Shown in pieces: positions 28,101 through 37,899 of a stretch of 64,000 nucleotides of DNA. The stretch is from contig NC_092568.1 in the NCBI RefSeq assembly GCF_037975245.1, positions 23,915,501 to 23,979,500 on the forward strand, in the 5' to 3' direction. The notes beneath the pieces are model-generated. The model saw only the letters and a list, made by a program, of their open reading frames with translations, was not told where the DNA came from and searched no databases. Position 1 is the stretch's first letter. Each line of letters opens with the position of its first letter. The position numbers were made by a program, and so were the translations under genes. This DNA comes from Apostichopus japonicus. Its lineage: Eukaryota; Echinodermata; Holothuroidea; Aspidochirotida; Stichopodidae.

Positions 28101-31100
28101 ACCTTGTTAAGTCAACATCATAAAATGGAAAGGTGGAAATTTGCCAGAAGCTAGAACTTGGTATATGACACTTTTCTCTATTGTAATTTTCCAAGTAGCA
28201 GTGGTGGTACAGCACTGGATCAACTTCTATACTGGGGATGTTATTTTACTTTAAATTACAAAGTTTTTCATAGGACTCAGGCGTCAACTACTTTTGCAGC
28301 AGACAATGTGTCTGAGAAAATACTTTTCAACTGTAATTAACATGTTTAGCATCAAAACTAAACAATTTCTATTCACTTTTCTTAATTTTTACTCACACTG
28401 ACACGGGACATGCCATATATCGCAAATTTAGTTTTCTGCAAAATTTAGGTTAACCACTCAACAGACAAGTGCATATATTATGCTTTATGGTTAACAATAT
28501 TCGCCCAAAATATGCCAGTCAATCAAATAACGGTTACTCAAGCTCAAGTTCCAAACTTCATTCACTTTTATGCCTGCAACCCTCGTAGTGTATTTTTTAA
28601 CACACTAAAAGTATCTTTAAGTGTCTACTTTAACACTACTCAATGTCTGGGAATAAGTTAGAAGGTCAGAACCTTCACAACAAGTATTTTGATAACTTTC
28701 AGCAAGTTTAACGAGCACTAAGCTGTGCATATTTTGGGGGCAATTATGACAACCTGTGGATACCATCTCTTGATTTTCTTGCATGCATATTAATATGCTA
28801 AAGATGTAAATGATAATGAACTTCTTAATTATTCCTTTTGAATAAACATGTAATTAACAAGAACGGCAAAAAATCAAGAAAATTGCATTTTTTTTTATTT
28901 TTAAAGGAATAATGAATCCACATCAGGTTTTCTCATGATGTCTCCTAGTAGAAACAGCTTTATCAATATGGTTGGTTGCCAACTTCTGGAAAGTTTACAA
29001 AATCTATCAGGCTTGACACAAATGAAGTAAAATTACAAAGTCTAATCTATATATACTGTTACAAACCCAATACTAGATAATTTGGAATTTAAATTAAAGC
29101 CACTTTGTGAGTTATAATTAAGGAATCCATTCAACTTATTGCCCACACTAATTCCTTTTAATTTTAATCACTGTACAAAAATCGAACATGAATTTACATG
29201 ACATGATGCATGGCTATGTATGCAATCTCCTAACTAAATGATCATCAATATATATCTATCAAAATCTACTTTATTGAAAAGAAAATTGTCATGTGTGAAC
29301 ACAGATCTTAACATAAGTATGGATGTGGGTTACCCAAAACATGGTGACCTCAATTGCCTTTCAATTTCAGGCACCAATCCATTCGGGATCTTACATGGAC
29401 CAATTTTGAATTATCATGCACCTTACCCTACCTTAGTTCAACGACCAATATAATTGGTGTTTCACCTGAGTGGTTATATTCATTGCTTCAATCTATCTTG
29501 CTGATATAGTTCCAAAACAGGAAATGATTGTAATTTCTAAATACTAGACCATATCAAAGGGGTCAAGGCAAGTTTGACTATAAACAGCGATCTGCTTTGT
29601 GGCACCCATTGAACAATTATTTCTGACCAAAATCTAATTAACCAGTCCATTTTGAAGTTCAGATCCTGGGGTTTATTATAGAAACGATTACTTTGACCTT
29701 TGATCACAGTATCTTAAAACTGGTCAATTGATTTTTGTATAGATAGCTGACTGATTAGAAATAAACACCACAGTATTTACGGTACTGTACGTATACCCAA
29801 TAACTATGCACAAATCTATAACGCTATATATATATACAGTGGAAGCAATACTGCAATAGTACCTCATAAAAATTCAATACAGGACTTGGAATTTTGTGAT
29901 CAGGTAGCAGATACTCGGTAAAGAGTGACTACCTTCCTCAATATTCACATTCTTAATAGGCAAAGATACTCTAATGTGGTTCTGCTATTACCGTGAGAAA
30001 TTGACAATTTGGTCAATATAATTGCATTTAATTTACTGAAAAATGTTAAATAATCAATGATGTACGACACAGAAGAATAATACTGCTTGATGATGTTAAT
30101 GAAGTCTTCAGGTCTATACAGTTGGTCTTAATGAGATGAATTCTTCACATCAGATAAATACATCTCCATGAACGGAAGTAGTAATTACCATAAATATATA
30201 TTTGTTGCAAGTTTTTCAAATTCATGGTTTACAGTTTTAGTTGATTTCAAATCATTTTTTTAGAAAGGAGTTGAAACAAAGTTATATTTAGCCATGCATG
30301 ATGATCTCCCGGAGGGTGTCAAGTTTTAAGGAAACATTTGTGGTCGGTTACCGAAAGAGTAATGATGAAGTTGTGACATCACTGTAATTGATGCCTGCCA
30401 TTAGTTATTCAAGGATTGATCGTAATGATCCACTAACTGCCGGTGAAGGGGAAGGTGGGGGGGGGGGTTTGGGTGGGGTCTCATATCAACTTCAGTTGGC
30501 TCCCAGCCCTTTGAAATTAGTAAACTCAACTCAACTTTATCCACATCTCTAGTAAGGTGCTAGCCAAGTATGTTCAAGGATCTTTGGTAGGTCTTAATTG
30601 CCACCTAACCTGTTATTTTCTTGCACTCCTTTCTTAATTTACCTGCTAGTACTAAATAGGTCTATATGACTTTTGGTAAAAATTGACCTTGGTGTGCTCC
30701 GCTATCAAAACATGCTTTTTTTTCTCTCTCTCTACTTTTCTCTCTCTCCACCTCTCACTCCCTATCACTGCAAGCAGATCTTCCATATCACTCTTATTTT
30801 TGAAGGTCGTGTCTATTGGCACGTGCACGTGCCAATAACAACCGTTATTGTTACGTTGACGTACCAATAAGCATCGATATTCGCACGAACATGCTCGTGC
30901 TTATAGACAGTGACTTTGCACACGAAGGAGTACCAATAAGGATTGTTATTCGCACGAACGTGTTTGTGGGTATAAGTAGGCATGTAGTGATTAGAAAAGC
31001 ACTGCCAATAAACATTTATATTCGCACGAACGTGTTCGTACTGAGTAGGCGGGGAAGGTAAACCATGGCCCCAACCACAGTGTTGGGTGTGCACGGTCGA

Positions 31101-32480
31101 TTTGCCCCCCCCCCCCCCGTCGCCCCCCCTCAAGATTTTGGTCGATGAAAATTTGCTGATTCTCAAAAAATGGTTATCTTTTCAAAATCAATAGCCAAAT
31201 CTGTAAAATATGTGAGAAATCAAATAAAGAGGAATCCTTTATTACAAAAATTGAAAAAGTATCCGCAGATATCCACGCAGATATGAACATAACCCTGGAA
31301 ATCCCCATAGTTATCAAATTCCTGTTCCATTGTCATGCACTGCAGTGTTATTGTCCATCGATGTCCTGTTCATCCCTCCCGGCCAGCACATATCAGGACA
31401 GTTCATTGGTTATATCAACCACAAGCGCTGATTGGTCAAGTTACATGTGTGCAAATAGTCAATGTTATTCGCACGATTACGTTTGTGCGAATAGCCACAA
31501 CGATTTTTTGAAACATCAAAGTTAAATGAATCACATATAGTGCACTGCAGGAGAACTCCATTTCAAATAAAAAGTAAAACAACATGAAGATTAAGAGTTT
31601 AGCAGTCTCAAATCATATTATGTATGTTTAATCTGCTTACAAATCTTGCAGATATATGGCATTGGATTATTCATAAATTTGGTGCACAGCTGTTGCCAAT
31701 GATGAAATCAATAACCTCATGTGTAAACTATAAGATTAAATGTTAACATGTTGGTGACCAATACAAATGGCTGAAAAATCGAGTCAAAATTCAAAATTAT
31801 TAATTTATTACTTTTTAAACACTAGAGGACTCATATATCATTGAAAGTCGGTGGATTTCTCTAACACACAATACAACAAGCCAACACAATTTTGTTTATC
31901 AAATTAAGAAACAATGCTTAACATTAAATAGTAAGCTTTTGAAAGTTTCACGGTTAATCAGTGTTGGAATGATACTTAGAAGTTAGACACTTTGTTGTTT
32001 GTAGATGATTTTTGGACAGATATAGTTAACAGACATTAGCAAACTAGCATAGGTCTGGACTAACCTAGGGATGATCACACGGATGCTCTCAACCTAGCCT
32101 TGGCTATGTAGCCTAGGTAGTAAATAAAGTAGTAACAATTAGACGTAAACTAAATTAAGTTCATCGTTGAATTGAGTCGGAATATCATAGTGTGATCAAA
32201 CGTTAGCAGTACAGTCCTATTGTTCTAATCCGGACAACCACCAAGTCTATATGCAAAACGAACATGTAGATTCATAATTTTGCTTCTTCATTTATATAAA
32301 TGCTAGCCTTGCTTAAATATGTTGCCACTCATTTCCCCTTCCAACTAAAAATGAAGCTAACTTTCAGTTACAAAGTTAATCACTTACCGTCTGAGACGTT
32401 TGTCCCACGTTAAAAAGGAGCAATGTAAAAGTGCATAGAAAAGTACATCCAAGCCAAAACCAGAATCGTCTTCTTCGCAT
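4058..32480 (-). CDS. GALNT2: Polypeptide N-acetylgalactosaminyltransferase, GALNT2/14/16 type, 5' part (four exons; 3' part beyond window)
   Basis: This enzyme family transfers GalNAc from UDP-GalNAc to Ser/Thr of secretory proteins in the Golgi, the first step of mucin-type O-glycosylation. Four minus-strand exons join in frame: 32480-32388, 21008-20845, 9073-8972 and 4125-4058, giving 142 residues plus one base. They encode an Arg-rich cytoplasmic tail and a type II membrane anchor (about residues 6-24), a stem with the family block FNQVSSD...VPDSR, then [19 protein letters not shown] and [11 protein letters not shown], the first strands of the GT-A fold. TFHNEAR (rather than CFHNEAW) and the MRRRR start favour the GALNT2/14/16 branch, with GALNT2 the nearest by eye. 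The DSH metal site, the rest of the catalytic domain and the ricin-type lectin domain must lie before base 1. If no stem exon is missing, the stem is shorter than in vertebrate GALNT2. The branch call is by recall, not by alignment. Confidence 0.9.
4155..4903. repeat. 39-bp minisatellite, about 19 copies
   Basis: The unit reads approximately ACCATGGTCTGGACTATACA then TGGCACATTAAACCTGTTT, 39 bases, repeated about 19 times with few changes. Copies 2 and 5 share the variant GGACTCAGACATGACAC, and copies 3 and 6 are followed by CTGTCAACC, so the first six copies are a duplicated block of three units (117 bp). Because 39 is divisible by three and the unit lacks stops in some frames, long false open frames appear on both strands (for example 4364-4711 plus, 4689-5156 minus). 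The array lies in GALNT intron 3, about 30 bases from the acceptor of exon 4. Confidence 0.97.
6496..6572. repeat. GAAT-type tetranucleotide repeat
   Basis: Imperfect run of GAATGAATGA and GAATGACA units, a decayed microsatellite within GALNT intron 3. Confidence 0.8.
6655..6820. repeat. Pyrimidine-rich low-complexity tract
   Basis: About 165 bases composed almost entirely of C and T on the plus strand (CCTCCACCTCTCCCCTCTC and similar), within GALNT intron 3. It gives the spurious Gly/Arg-rich minus-strand frames at 6595-6994. Confidence 0.75.
8972..9073 (-). CDS. GALNT2: GALNT exon 3: Cys block and first strand of GT-A domain
   Basis: The exon is 102 nt (phase 2 in, phase 2 out), with an acceptor ending TTCCAG and a GTGAGC donor. 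It encodes [12 protein letters not shown] followed by [20 protein letters not shown], the most recognisable block of the polypeptide GalNAc-transferase family. The initial Cys corresponds to the conserved Cys after the VPDTR block that forms a disulphide in this family. The sequence carries FHNEAR, typical of GALNT2/14/16, in place of FHNEAW of GALNT1/13. No stops or frameshifts are seen. Confidence 0.95.
9288..9420 (+). repeat. Left copy of a local direct duplication
   Basis: The stretch around CAGTAGTTAATAGGTCTCTC and GGTTGTGAGGAGGCAGGTAAG recurs at 9778-9880 with small changes. The short lead CTTGTTAGACAAGTGAGACA is repeated at about 9409-9431, immediately before the inserted element at 9434. 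This means the segment was duplicated in tandem and the second copy then received the insertion. The function is unknown; both copies end in a donor-like CAG/GTRAG. Confidence 0.75.
9434..9777 (+). mobile_element. TTAA-flanked non-autonomous element (piggyBac-like), copy 1
   Basis: The 344-bp insert is flanked by TTAA on both sides (9430-9433 and 9778-9781) and splits the second copy of a local duplication, so the insertion is directly visible. Its ends AGGGTGTGAAGA and, in reverse complement, AGGCGTTGAAGA form imperfect inverted repeats. An inverted relative lies at 36588-36925. The central part, including GCGATGGACATCTCAGGTCC and a following AAG/GTAT donor-like site, is nearly identical between the copies. 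TTAA target and end form fit piggyBac, but no transposase is encoded, so the superfamily is an inference. Confidence 0.72.
9778..9880 (+). repeat. Right copy of the local direct duplication
   Basis: Begins in the TTAA of the inserted element and reads CACATGATATCCAGTAGTTA then ACAGGTCTCTC and GGTTGTGAGGAGGCAGGTGAG, the counterpart of 9316-9400. About 90 percent similar by eye. Confidence 0.75.
12702..13074. mobile_element. Mutator-like non-autonomous TIR element, copy A
   Basis: The segment is bounded by a 10-base direct repeat GATAGATGGC (12692-12701 and 13075-13084). Its ends AGTGGCGGAGC and GCTCCGATACT are near-perfect inverted repeats. A target duplication of this length suggests a Mutator-like element, though this is an inference. 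Internal segments TATCTAAGCG, TTGGCGGAGCG, AGATCGCCGGAAAT and CCAGGCCTTGC recur in the element at 35350-35655, so this is a dispersed family. It has G and C homopolymer runs near the ends and no coding capacity. Confidence 0.7.
15987..16423 (+). pseudogene. Frameshifted remnant with a P2X7-like C-terminal cysteine domain
   Basis: Two overlapping plus-strand frames read as one protein broken by a small shift at about 16075-16120. The first frame (open from 15987, after a stop at 15984) contains [19 protein letters not shown] followed by EEE, like the YxFEPE...E block that precedes the domain in many invertebrate proteins. The second frame, to a TGA at 16421, has [11 protein letters not shown], then [15 protein letters not shown] and a hydrophobic tail ending in NRY. 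This is the cysteine pattern WCxC..C...VCC...CIT of the P2X7 receptor C-terminal zinc domain, which is also common in invertebrate proteins without a channel. No start codon or splice sites repair the frame. It lies in GALNT intron 2, opposite strand. It could be an exon of an unseen gene, but a retro- or transposon-derived relic is more likely. Confidence 0.6.
20845..21008 (-). CDS. GALNT2: GALNT exon 2: stem and start of catalytic region
   Basis: The exon is 164 nt, in frame throughout, with a pyrimidine-rich acceptor (ending CTGTAG) and a GTACGT donor. The 54 encoded residues contain [11 protein letters not shown], then [16 protein letters not shown] and REVPDSRNE, which match the GALNT pattern DPY..N.FNQ.ESD.L..DR.IPDTRH. 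It ends in phase 2. The two leftover bases plus the first base of the exon at 9073 make Gly, directly followed by the conserved Cys. An upstream stem exon between this one and exon 1 cannot be excluded because both boundaries are phase 0. Confidence 0.92.
21423..21453. repeat. Perfect 14-bp inverted repeat with a 3-base loop
   Basis: ACCATGGAGCTATT, loop GGT, then AATAGCTCCATGGT. The symmetry continues imperfectly outward (TTGTGTTTT against TTTACAAG). Possibly the two fused ends of a MITE that lost its interior. Confidence 0.85.
24701..24760 (+). repeat. G-rich low-complexity block (possible G-quadruplex)
   Basis: Runs of three to six G separated by one to three bases, such as GGGGAGGGGTGGGGAGGGG. 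On the plus strand it could fold as a quadruplex; in the GALNT transcript it would be C-rich. Confidence 0.65.
30826..31045. repeat. About 70-bp repeats with palindromic TTCGCACGAAC cores
   Basis: The core TTCGCACGAAC occurs at 30880, 30949 and 31021 (spacing 69 and 72), each preceded by CCAATAA and a short variable stretch and followed by a GTGTTCGT-like inverse, so each unit can form a hairpin. A fourth relative, TTCGCACGATTAC followed by GTTTGTGCGAATA, lies at 31469. The spacings are multiples of three, which creates a false minus-strand frame (30813-31166) with a repeated HVRAN motif. Confidence 0.75.
32388..32480 (-). CDS. GALNT2: GALNT exon 1: start codon, cytoplasmic tail and signal anchor
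   Basis: The exon opens with ATG (32480-32478) and runs 31 codons to a strong donor (ACG then GTAAGTG). The peptide begins MRRRR and continues with a hydrophobic stretch rich in Phe, Trp, Leu and Cys (about residues 6-24), a textbook type II Golgi anchor with positive residues on the cytoplasmic side. An in-frame TGA lies nine codons upstream, so this is the first usable Met. The exon ends in phase 0, matching the phase-0 start of the next exon found. It has no known domain beyond the anchor; its assignment to this gene rests on phase, strand, topology and resemblance to the MRRR start of vertebrate GALNT2 and GALNT14. Confidence 0.82.
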
Positions 32481-35349
32481 TATGACCGTCCTGTCCCAAC
32501 TTAATCACAAACTACCTAGTCGGTTAAATCAGTTTTTCAAACTGATATGTGATATTTTCATAAGTTTCATTCCGAATAAGGTATATGACTAAACCAAACA
32601 CATCTAGGAGGCCTAGATCAAGCTAGTCTACGACTGCCCTTCTATAGAACTTTTTAGAAGGCTATCAATTTCTGCGTACCGTCACGCAAAAGTTCGTTTG
32701 AAGTCTGTGCGAAACTGTCCCATATTTTGTTAACTGCTAAGTAAACTCGGTACGAAAAGAAAATATGGGCAACTTTAGAGTTACAAAGAACTTCAATATT
32801 AGCCTGGACAATACAAATTTAAGAAGAATGTAATGCAAGGCTTCGCCGACTCTTTACAATATCCTTCCCGCGGAGGTTCCTCTGTGTCAGAGCGAATCCA
32901 TTATAAACAAGTTATGATTGATGAAAATACACTTCACGGTTTCTGACTGTTATTGCTAGGATCGATCAAGAGGATATGATTCGCGTGTACCAAACACAAG
33001 TGTACGTCTGTGCAGAAGTACGGAGTAATACGAAAAGCTGGCGCATAGTGCGTTCGTGAAGCAAGTGCGCAAGAACCAATTGTTTTTTGATGATCAGGTG
33101 ATAATAAATTTTGCACGCCTGCGGAATTTGGTGATTGACCACGCAAAATCTTGCAACAACTACGGTACCGGTACGTTCGTTAGTTGTGAAAATGTGAAGA
33201 ATGTTCTAATATTCTAAGAAAATCAGTTTGCAATCTAACAGTGTCTGAAAGCCAAACTCAGATAGGCCTATGCACATGCGATTTTTGATCCATTATTAGG
33301 AGCCATGTGTCAATGTTTCAGGTGTCATTTGCTGGGTGTTTCTTTCATGGATGTAGCCTACACTTCCGATCCTAATCACCGGCTACCGGTAGCCTGAAAC
33401 ACCGAAATGACCTTCCCGTGGGTGTATGTGATTCTCCATATTTATACACATTATGCCTACACAGGCGCGTAGCCGACCTTCGTGGTAAGAGGGGCACCAC
33501 CAAATTGAATGTTGTTGTTTTCTGTTCACGTGATAGTTTAATCGTCAGAGAACGTAAATTTAATTAACGCTTGAATCGATTTTTCATGACACATATTGGC
33601 ACTAGCTCTGTTGAGCCTTTTCGAACTAAAAAGGTGGGGTGGGGGGGGGGGGGCGTGGTTGTCGCAAAACTGGCTGGCGAGGGGCAACTAATCTAGCATG
33701 TTAAAAGCTTGCTCAATTCTTTCCAAACTGCTTTTCTGGAGGTTCTGACCATTCAGACTATTTCCAGACACGCAGCCTATGAAAATTGCCAGACAATATT
33801 AATGTTTCAATGAGAAAAAATTACTGCTGATGTACAGGTGCATGGCATTAAGATGATTGTTTAAGTTTTTAATCTTGCGTGATCTCATAACTTCACAATA
33901 TCCAGCGTATTTGGGCGCAATGCTGATGACCTATAATTCACCTCTGCTGCATGTGTGCAGTTTCTCAAAGCAGACAAGACACTCGTAAATTGTGAATAAA
34001 AACGTGATGAAATTGCTAAGTTGTGTTTTTTTTTTATCCGTCAACTCTGCTCCTGCTGTATTCAGAATATTCGTGTGCCTACAGGATACCTTTGAATCCA
34101 GTAACAGAAAGTCCCAATAACCAGATACATCCCTGGCTTTAACATGAGTATGATATAGATCTGAAGTAAACTATAACGACCTCCTTGTGTAGGGACAAAG
34201 TTGATCAGGATTGAGGGGGGTATACATAATAGAGCTTGGCATATCGGAATGATTGTAGTGCATGCATATTTTGCATTGCTTCTTTAGCCTTTGTAAAAGA
34301 TTACCCTGATCGAGACAATATCAGTGGCACTACCTCTTTCATCGGGATCGGTAGCGGATTAGGATAGATGGAGGTGTGGCACTGGTTCGTTGAAGTCATC
34401 TCCTATGTAGGGGGTGGGGGTGGCATGAATCCTATAAATTAGTCTTTAATTTGGTCTACACGCACAGTTGTGCTCATTACTACTTTTTTTTAATTGTTTG
34501 TGGACGGGGGGGGGGGGAGGGTGTGTGTGGGGTGTACACCCTTCCTCCTACGGATCCGCGCCTGCGTGAGTTCTGGGTGGAGTAGGAGCAGCAACCAACA
34601 CGCATTATGAAGTAACTGGCAAACATTTTGGCTACATATTATTTAACTTAACTAGTTCGGCCTTCTTAATTCTTCACCACGTCAACTTACACCGTGTAGC
34701 TCAAAAGTTGACAGATAATGGGAGAAATTTTGCTTTCTGAAAGAAAAGCAGTTGATCAGTGTGCACGTTTCAACGTTAACCGAACGGACAACGTCAGATT
34801 CAGCCAACGCGTAGCCAGGGGGCGATGGGGCGCTCTCACTCCCAAAATGAGGTAAAAGAGAGAGGTGGAGAGAGAAAAGAACAGAAAGTCACTTAATAGA
34901 TGGCGCTGTTCCAGTGATTATGTATAAATTAATTAATGACGGTGATTATTCACTAATATGGGAAACGGACCCATACTTCCGCCAAAGCTGACTTTTTTTC
35001 TTTCTTTTGTACAATATTACAATCAGTATTCCTTCTTTTTCAAATATGAGTCCATATATCTCACTTTTGTTTTTCTTATTGTCAATCGGAATACATGTCA
35101 CGTGGATCGATGTTTTACTATATATTACTATAATTTTTTATCACGCAGGTCTGTTTTTGGAATCCAAGTATAGTGCCATCTTGTCCTGATAATACCGAAA
35201 CAGGAGAATTAAAAGCAAACCGTAAACATACATACGGATGGCAAATAATAAAGAGATCTTCTTATAACTGACAAGTTCAAGCATAGTATAGTATACGTGT
35301 TGCAGTCTCTTATGCGAAATCCGAGTATTAACGATCATGCATACTGACA

Positions 35350-35655
35350 GGCGCGTAGCGAGGAATTTGCCAAGGGAGGGGCGGACCTGTAGGCAAATTA
35401 TCAGAGCCGTAGATTCGGCATTTGAAACTATCTAAGCGTATAGCGCCCCTATAAGTTGGCGCGATCGAAGCGTAGAAGAAAATATTGGCCGAAAATGCCA
35501 CCCAGATCGCTGAAAATGGCACTTCCCAGGCCTTGCAAGTTGCATCTAAGCATTTTCTAGTTTGAAATTACTAGCGATATCATTAAAACGTACAAAAAAA
35601 GGCTCAAGGGGGGGGGGGTCGCCCCCTTCGCCCCTCCCTCGTAATCGGGTCTGAG
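35350..35655. mobile_element. Dispersed non-autonomous element, copy B of the 12702-13074 family
   Basis: Starts near GGCGCGTAGCGAGG and ends near CGCCCCTCCCTCGTAATC, with G and C runs inside the right end. It shares in order with copy A: ACTATCTAAGCG, GTTGGCG, AGCGTAGAA, CAGATCGCTGAAAAT and CCAGGCCTTGCAAGTTGCA. Bounds are approximate and no target duplication was identified. Confidence 0.6.
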
Positions 35656-36249
35656 TGTTTGTGTCTTCAGTTTTTTTCTCTCACTATAGGGTCCTTGATG
35701 GGGACTTAAGTGTCCCTCCTGATCCTTTTTTCTACTAAACTATATGCATATGCGCATGTGCATACACCGATAACTTGCTGTTGATCGGCGTCACGCACTC
35801 CCTCTCATCACAAACACACGCAACAACAGATTATGGACGATCCGGTGTAATCGTACAACCATGGCATTGCCAGTCAAGTAGACACATGAAACTGTAAATA
35901 AATTGGAGGCAGGGCGGTAGAGGGACAGAATTCGTCCAAGGGGATTTTTCGAAGGCTAAGAAGAGCATGTCACAGTCAAAAGAACGCACATATGTAACCA
36001 CAAAAAGAATCATCGATTCTGTTCTGGCCCTTAACGTCCGCAAAAGTTTGATTGGAGGGGCAGCAATTATTCGGGTACTTTAATAGCATGCATAGTTTTT
36101 GTGTACATTGTGGCGCAGAGGGGCAAGGTCTGCATGGGGACATGGGATGGCAGTCCTCCAATGCCAAAATTATAATAGCCAAACATACAATTAGCCTTCA
36201 GCTGGCATATAGTATTTGAAATGTATTTATACGTATATGTATATTAGAT

Positions 36250-36467
36250 CCTCCTGCAAGCAGGAACTCGCGAAGAAGCCTCATTGGCTTATCAAAGCCG
36301 CAAGCTGACCGAAGTCAGTCTCTTACATTCATATTTAACGTCCATGATTATGAATTGTCAATTGTCAACAACTCTGTAACTGGACGACATACATTAATCT
36401 GGGAGTGACTCGAACCGGGGACCTTATGATTGAAAGGCACCGGCATTAACCACTGAGCTAACACTCC
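36250..36467 (-). mobile_element. tRNA-derived SINE
   Basis: On the minus strand, 36467-36402 reads GGAGTGTTAGCTCAGTGG (A-box) and later CCCCGGTTCGAGTCACTCC (B-box GGTTCGAGTC). The ends GGAGTG and CACTCC pair like a tRNA acceptor stem. The 66-base head is too short for a tRNA: its D arm does not close and its anticodon loop is misshapen. It is followed by a non-tRNA tail to about 36250. This is the form of a tRNA-derived SINE with an internal Pol III promoter. The 3' limit is uncertain. Confidence 0.7.
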
Positions 36468-36587
36468 ACAAATAGTTTCATTTAAGCTGCAGTGTCTTCA
36501 TGGTTCTTCGTGGAGCGTCAATACTGTTTCACAAATAGAAAGCCAACTTGCACAAGTTCAATTATGTTGTGCACAACATCAGTATAC

Positions 36588-36925
36588 AAATTGAAGACTA
36601 ACTGTGTGCCGCTCTGTGAAAAAGTTAACTTTCCGTTGCTTGCAAGTGAAGTTTTTCTCTTGTCGCTACAAAATGCAGACAGTAATGAAAAGAAATACCT
36701 TGTTATCTTTAGCTGGACCTGAGATGTCCATCGCTGTATCGTTTGTACACTGTGCTGTGGGTATTGACCGCAGCTGTACGTACTGACTGTACACTAGTGT
36801 CTATCATTACCGACGGTAACAAGCTGTGTGTGTATTTTCTGGGATCGATGGTGGTGTGTAACACTTCTGTTACACCTCATCGAAACTAGGTCAGATTATC
36901 GGCATCAGACGTTTCTTCACACCCT
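36588..36925 (-). mobile_element. TTAA-type non-autonomous element (piggyBac-like), copy 2, inverted
   Basis: Reverse-complement relative of 9434-9777. The end AGGGTGTGAAGAAACGTC is at 36925 and preceded by TTAA (36926-36929). The other end fades at about 36588 without a clear TTAA, so it is truncated or diverged. Overall identity is about 80 percent by eye, but a block of about 90 bases around 36690-36790 is nearly unchanged, including GCGATGGACATCTCAGGTCC and AACAAGGTAT. Confidence 0.7.
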
Positions 36926-37899
36926 TTAACCAAGTTGATGCTGTTTATATTCCATATGCCTAACCCAGAATCGCATATTACTGCTCTGGTGTCATTGAGT
37001 CAATTCCCAGTTTCCTTTGTATTAAGAAAAATGAAATGAATCGTATCAGTACCGGTATCCTGTAGTTAAGTTTTATGTCTCATCATTCTCTAGCTAATTG
37101 GCTTCAGCTAAAAGTTAGATGTATTCGATTTGTTATCCAAAGAAAAGATACACATTGTGCCACGTGCGAGTTAGTCATATGTTTGTTTGATTCTGTGCAA
37201 AGGACTTTTAGTTTTTATAACAATCAAGCGAAACTCAGCGAAAGAAAGTCTGTAATTCAATATTCATCATTTGCCACGAAATGAAAATCATTTGGACTCA
37301 TATTTTGTTCTACATTGCTTTCAATTATACATTTATCCTCTGTCCAAATTTTTGATTAACCTTTAATGAATATGCAAAGCATCAAACAATTGACAAAGTT
37401 GAGAAAGAAGGCATTCTTTTTAGGAGACGTGAGACATCTCAGAGCCATATGGCCAATTACAGAGGACGCTCTAACAATAACAAATTCCACACCCTCAAGT
37501 TAACGATGGTAGTAAGATTTGTGCTGAATGTATATACATAGCATTGCATAGCACGCATTGTACTACGATTTTTGTACATAATGTATTGCCGCGAATTTAC
37601 ATGGAACAACGGGACAAGTTCCAGATAGGCGACCCAGACAGATTTTCTAGAATTGGTCTCACGATATGTGAACGTTAATGAAGTGAACTTCATCCTAAAT
37701 GATCTGCTGGTATCTGCAATAAACAATATTTGTAAGTTTCCTAGAAAATAATCATTTTAATGCAATATATTTATGCAAAAAGTAGTATAATGTATTATTT
37801 GTTAGGATCTGTACCTTTCCTTCACGCACCGATGTGTAACTCCGACGTTAGGCTGTGACAGGGAACAACGGTGCTACCAAGTACGTGTGTTACTATTGA

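Larger units (their letters stand above)
21009..32387 (-). other. GALNT2: GALNT intron 1
   Basis: An 11.4-kb intron from the donor after exon 1 to the acceptor of the stem exon. It contains the hairpin at 21423-21453, a G-rich block at 24701-24760, a pyrimidine tract near 25840-25920 and palindromic repeats at 30826-31045 with a related unit at 31455-31490. TAGGCCTA-like DNA lies near 32040-32130, just inside the gene start. A further stem-coding exon could be hidden here but none is recognisable. No gene is seen on the plus strand. Confidence 0.7.

Noticed and set aside
30813-31166. 117-codon minus-strand frame with a repeated HVRAN motif
   Set aside because: Arises from palindromic DNA repeats spaced by multiples of three. 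The spacers do not keep protein-level similarity.
33465-33500. ATG exon near GGCGCGTAGCCGACC with a GTAAGA donor
   Set aside because: The sequence is the end of a dispersed transposon family seen at 34808 and 35350, and the phase does not fit the CCDC9-like gene.
36402-36467. Functional tRNA gene
   Set aside because: Both Pol III boxes are present but the body is 66 bases, the D arm does not close and the anticodon loop is misshapen.
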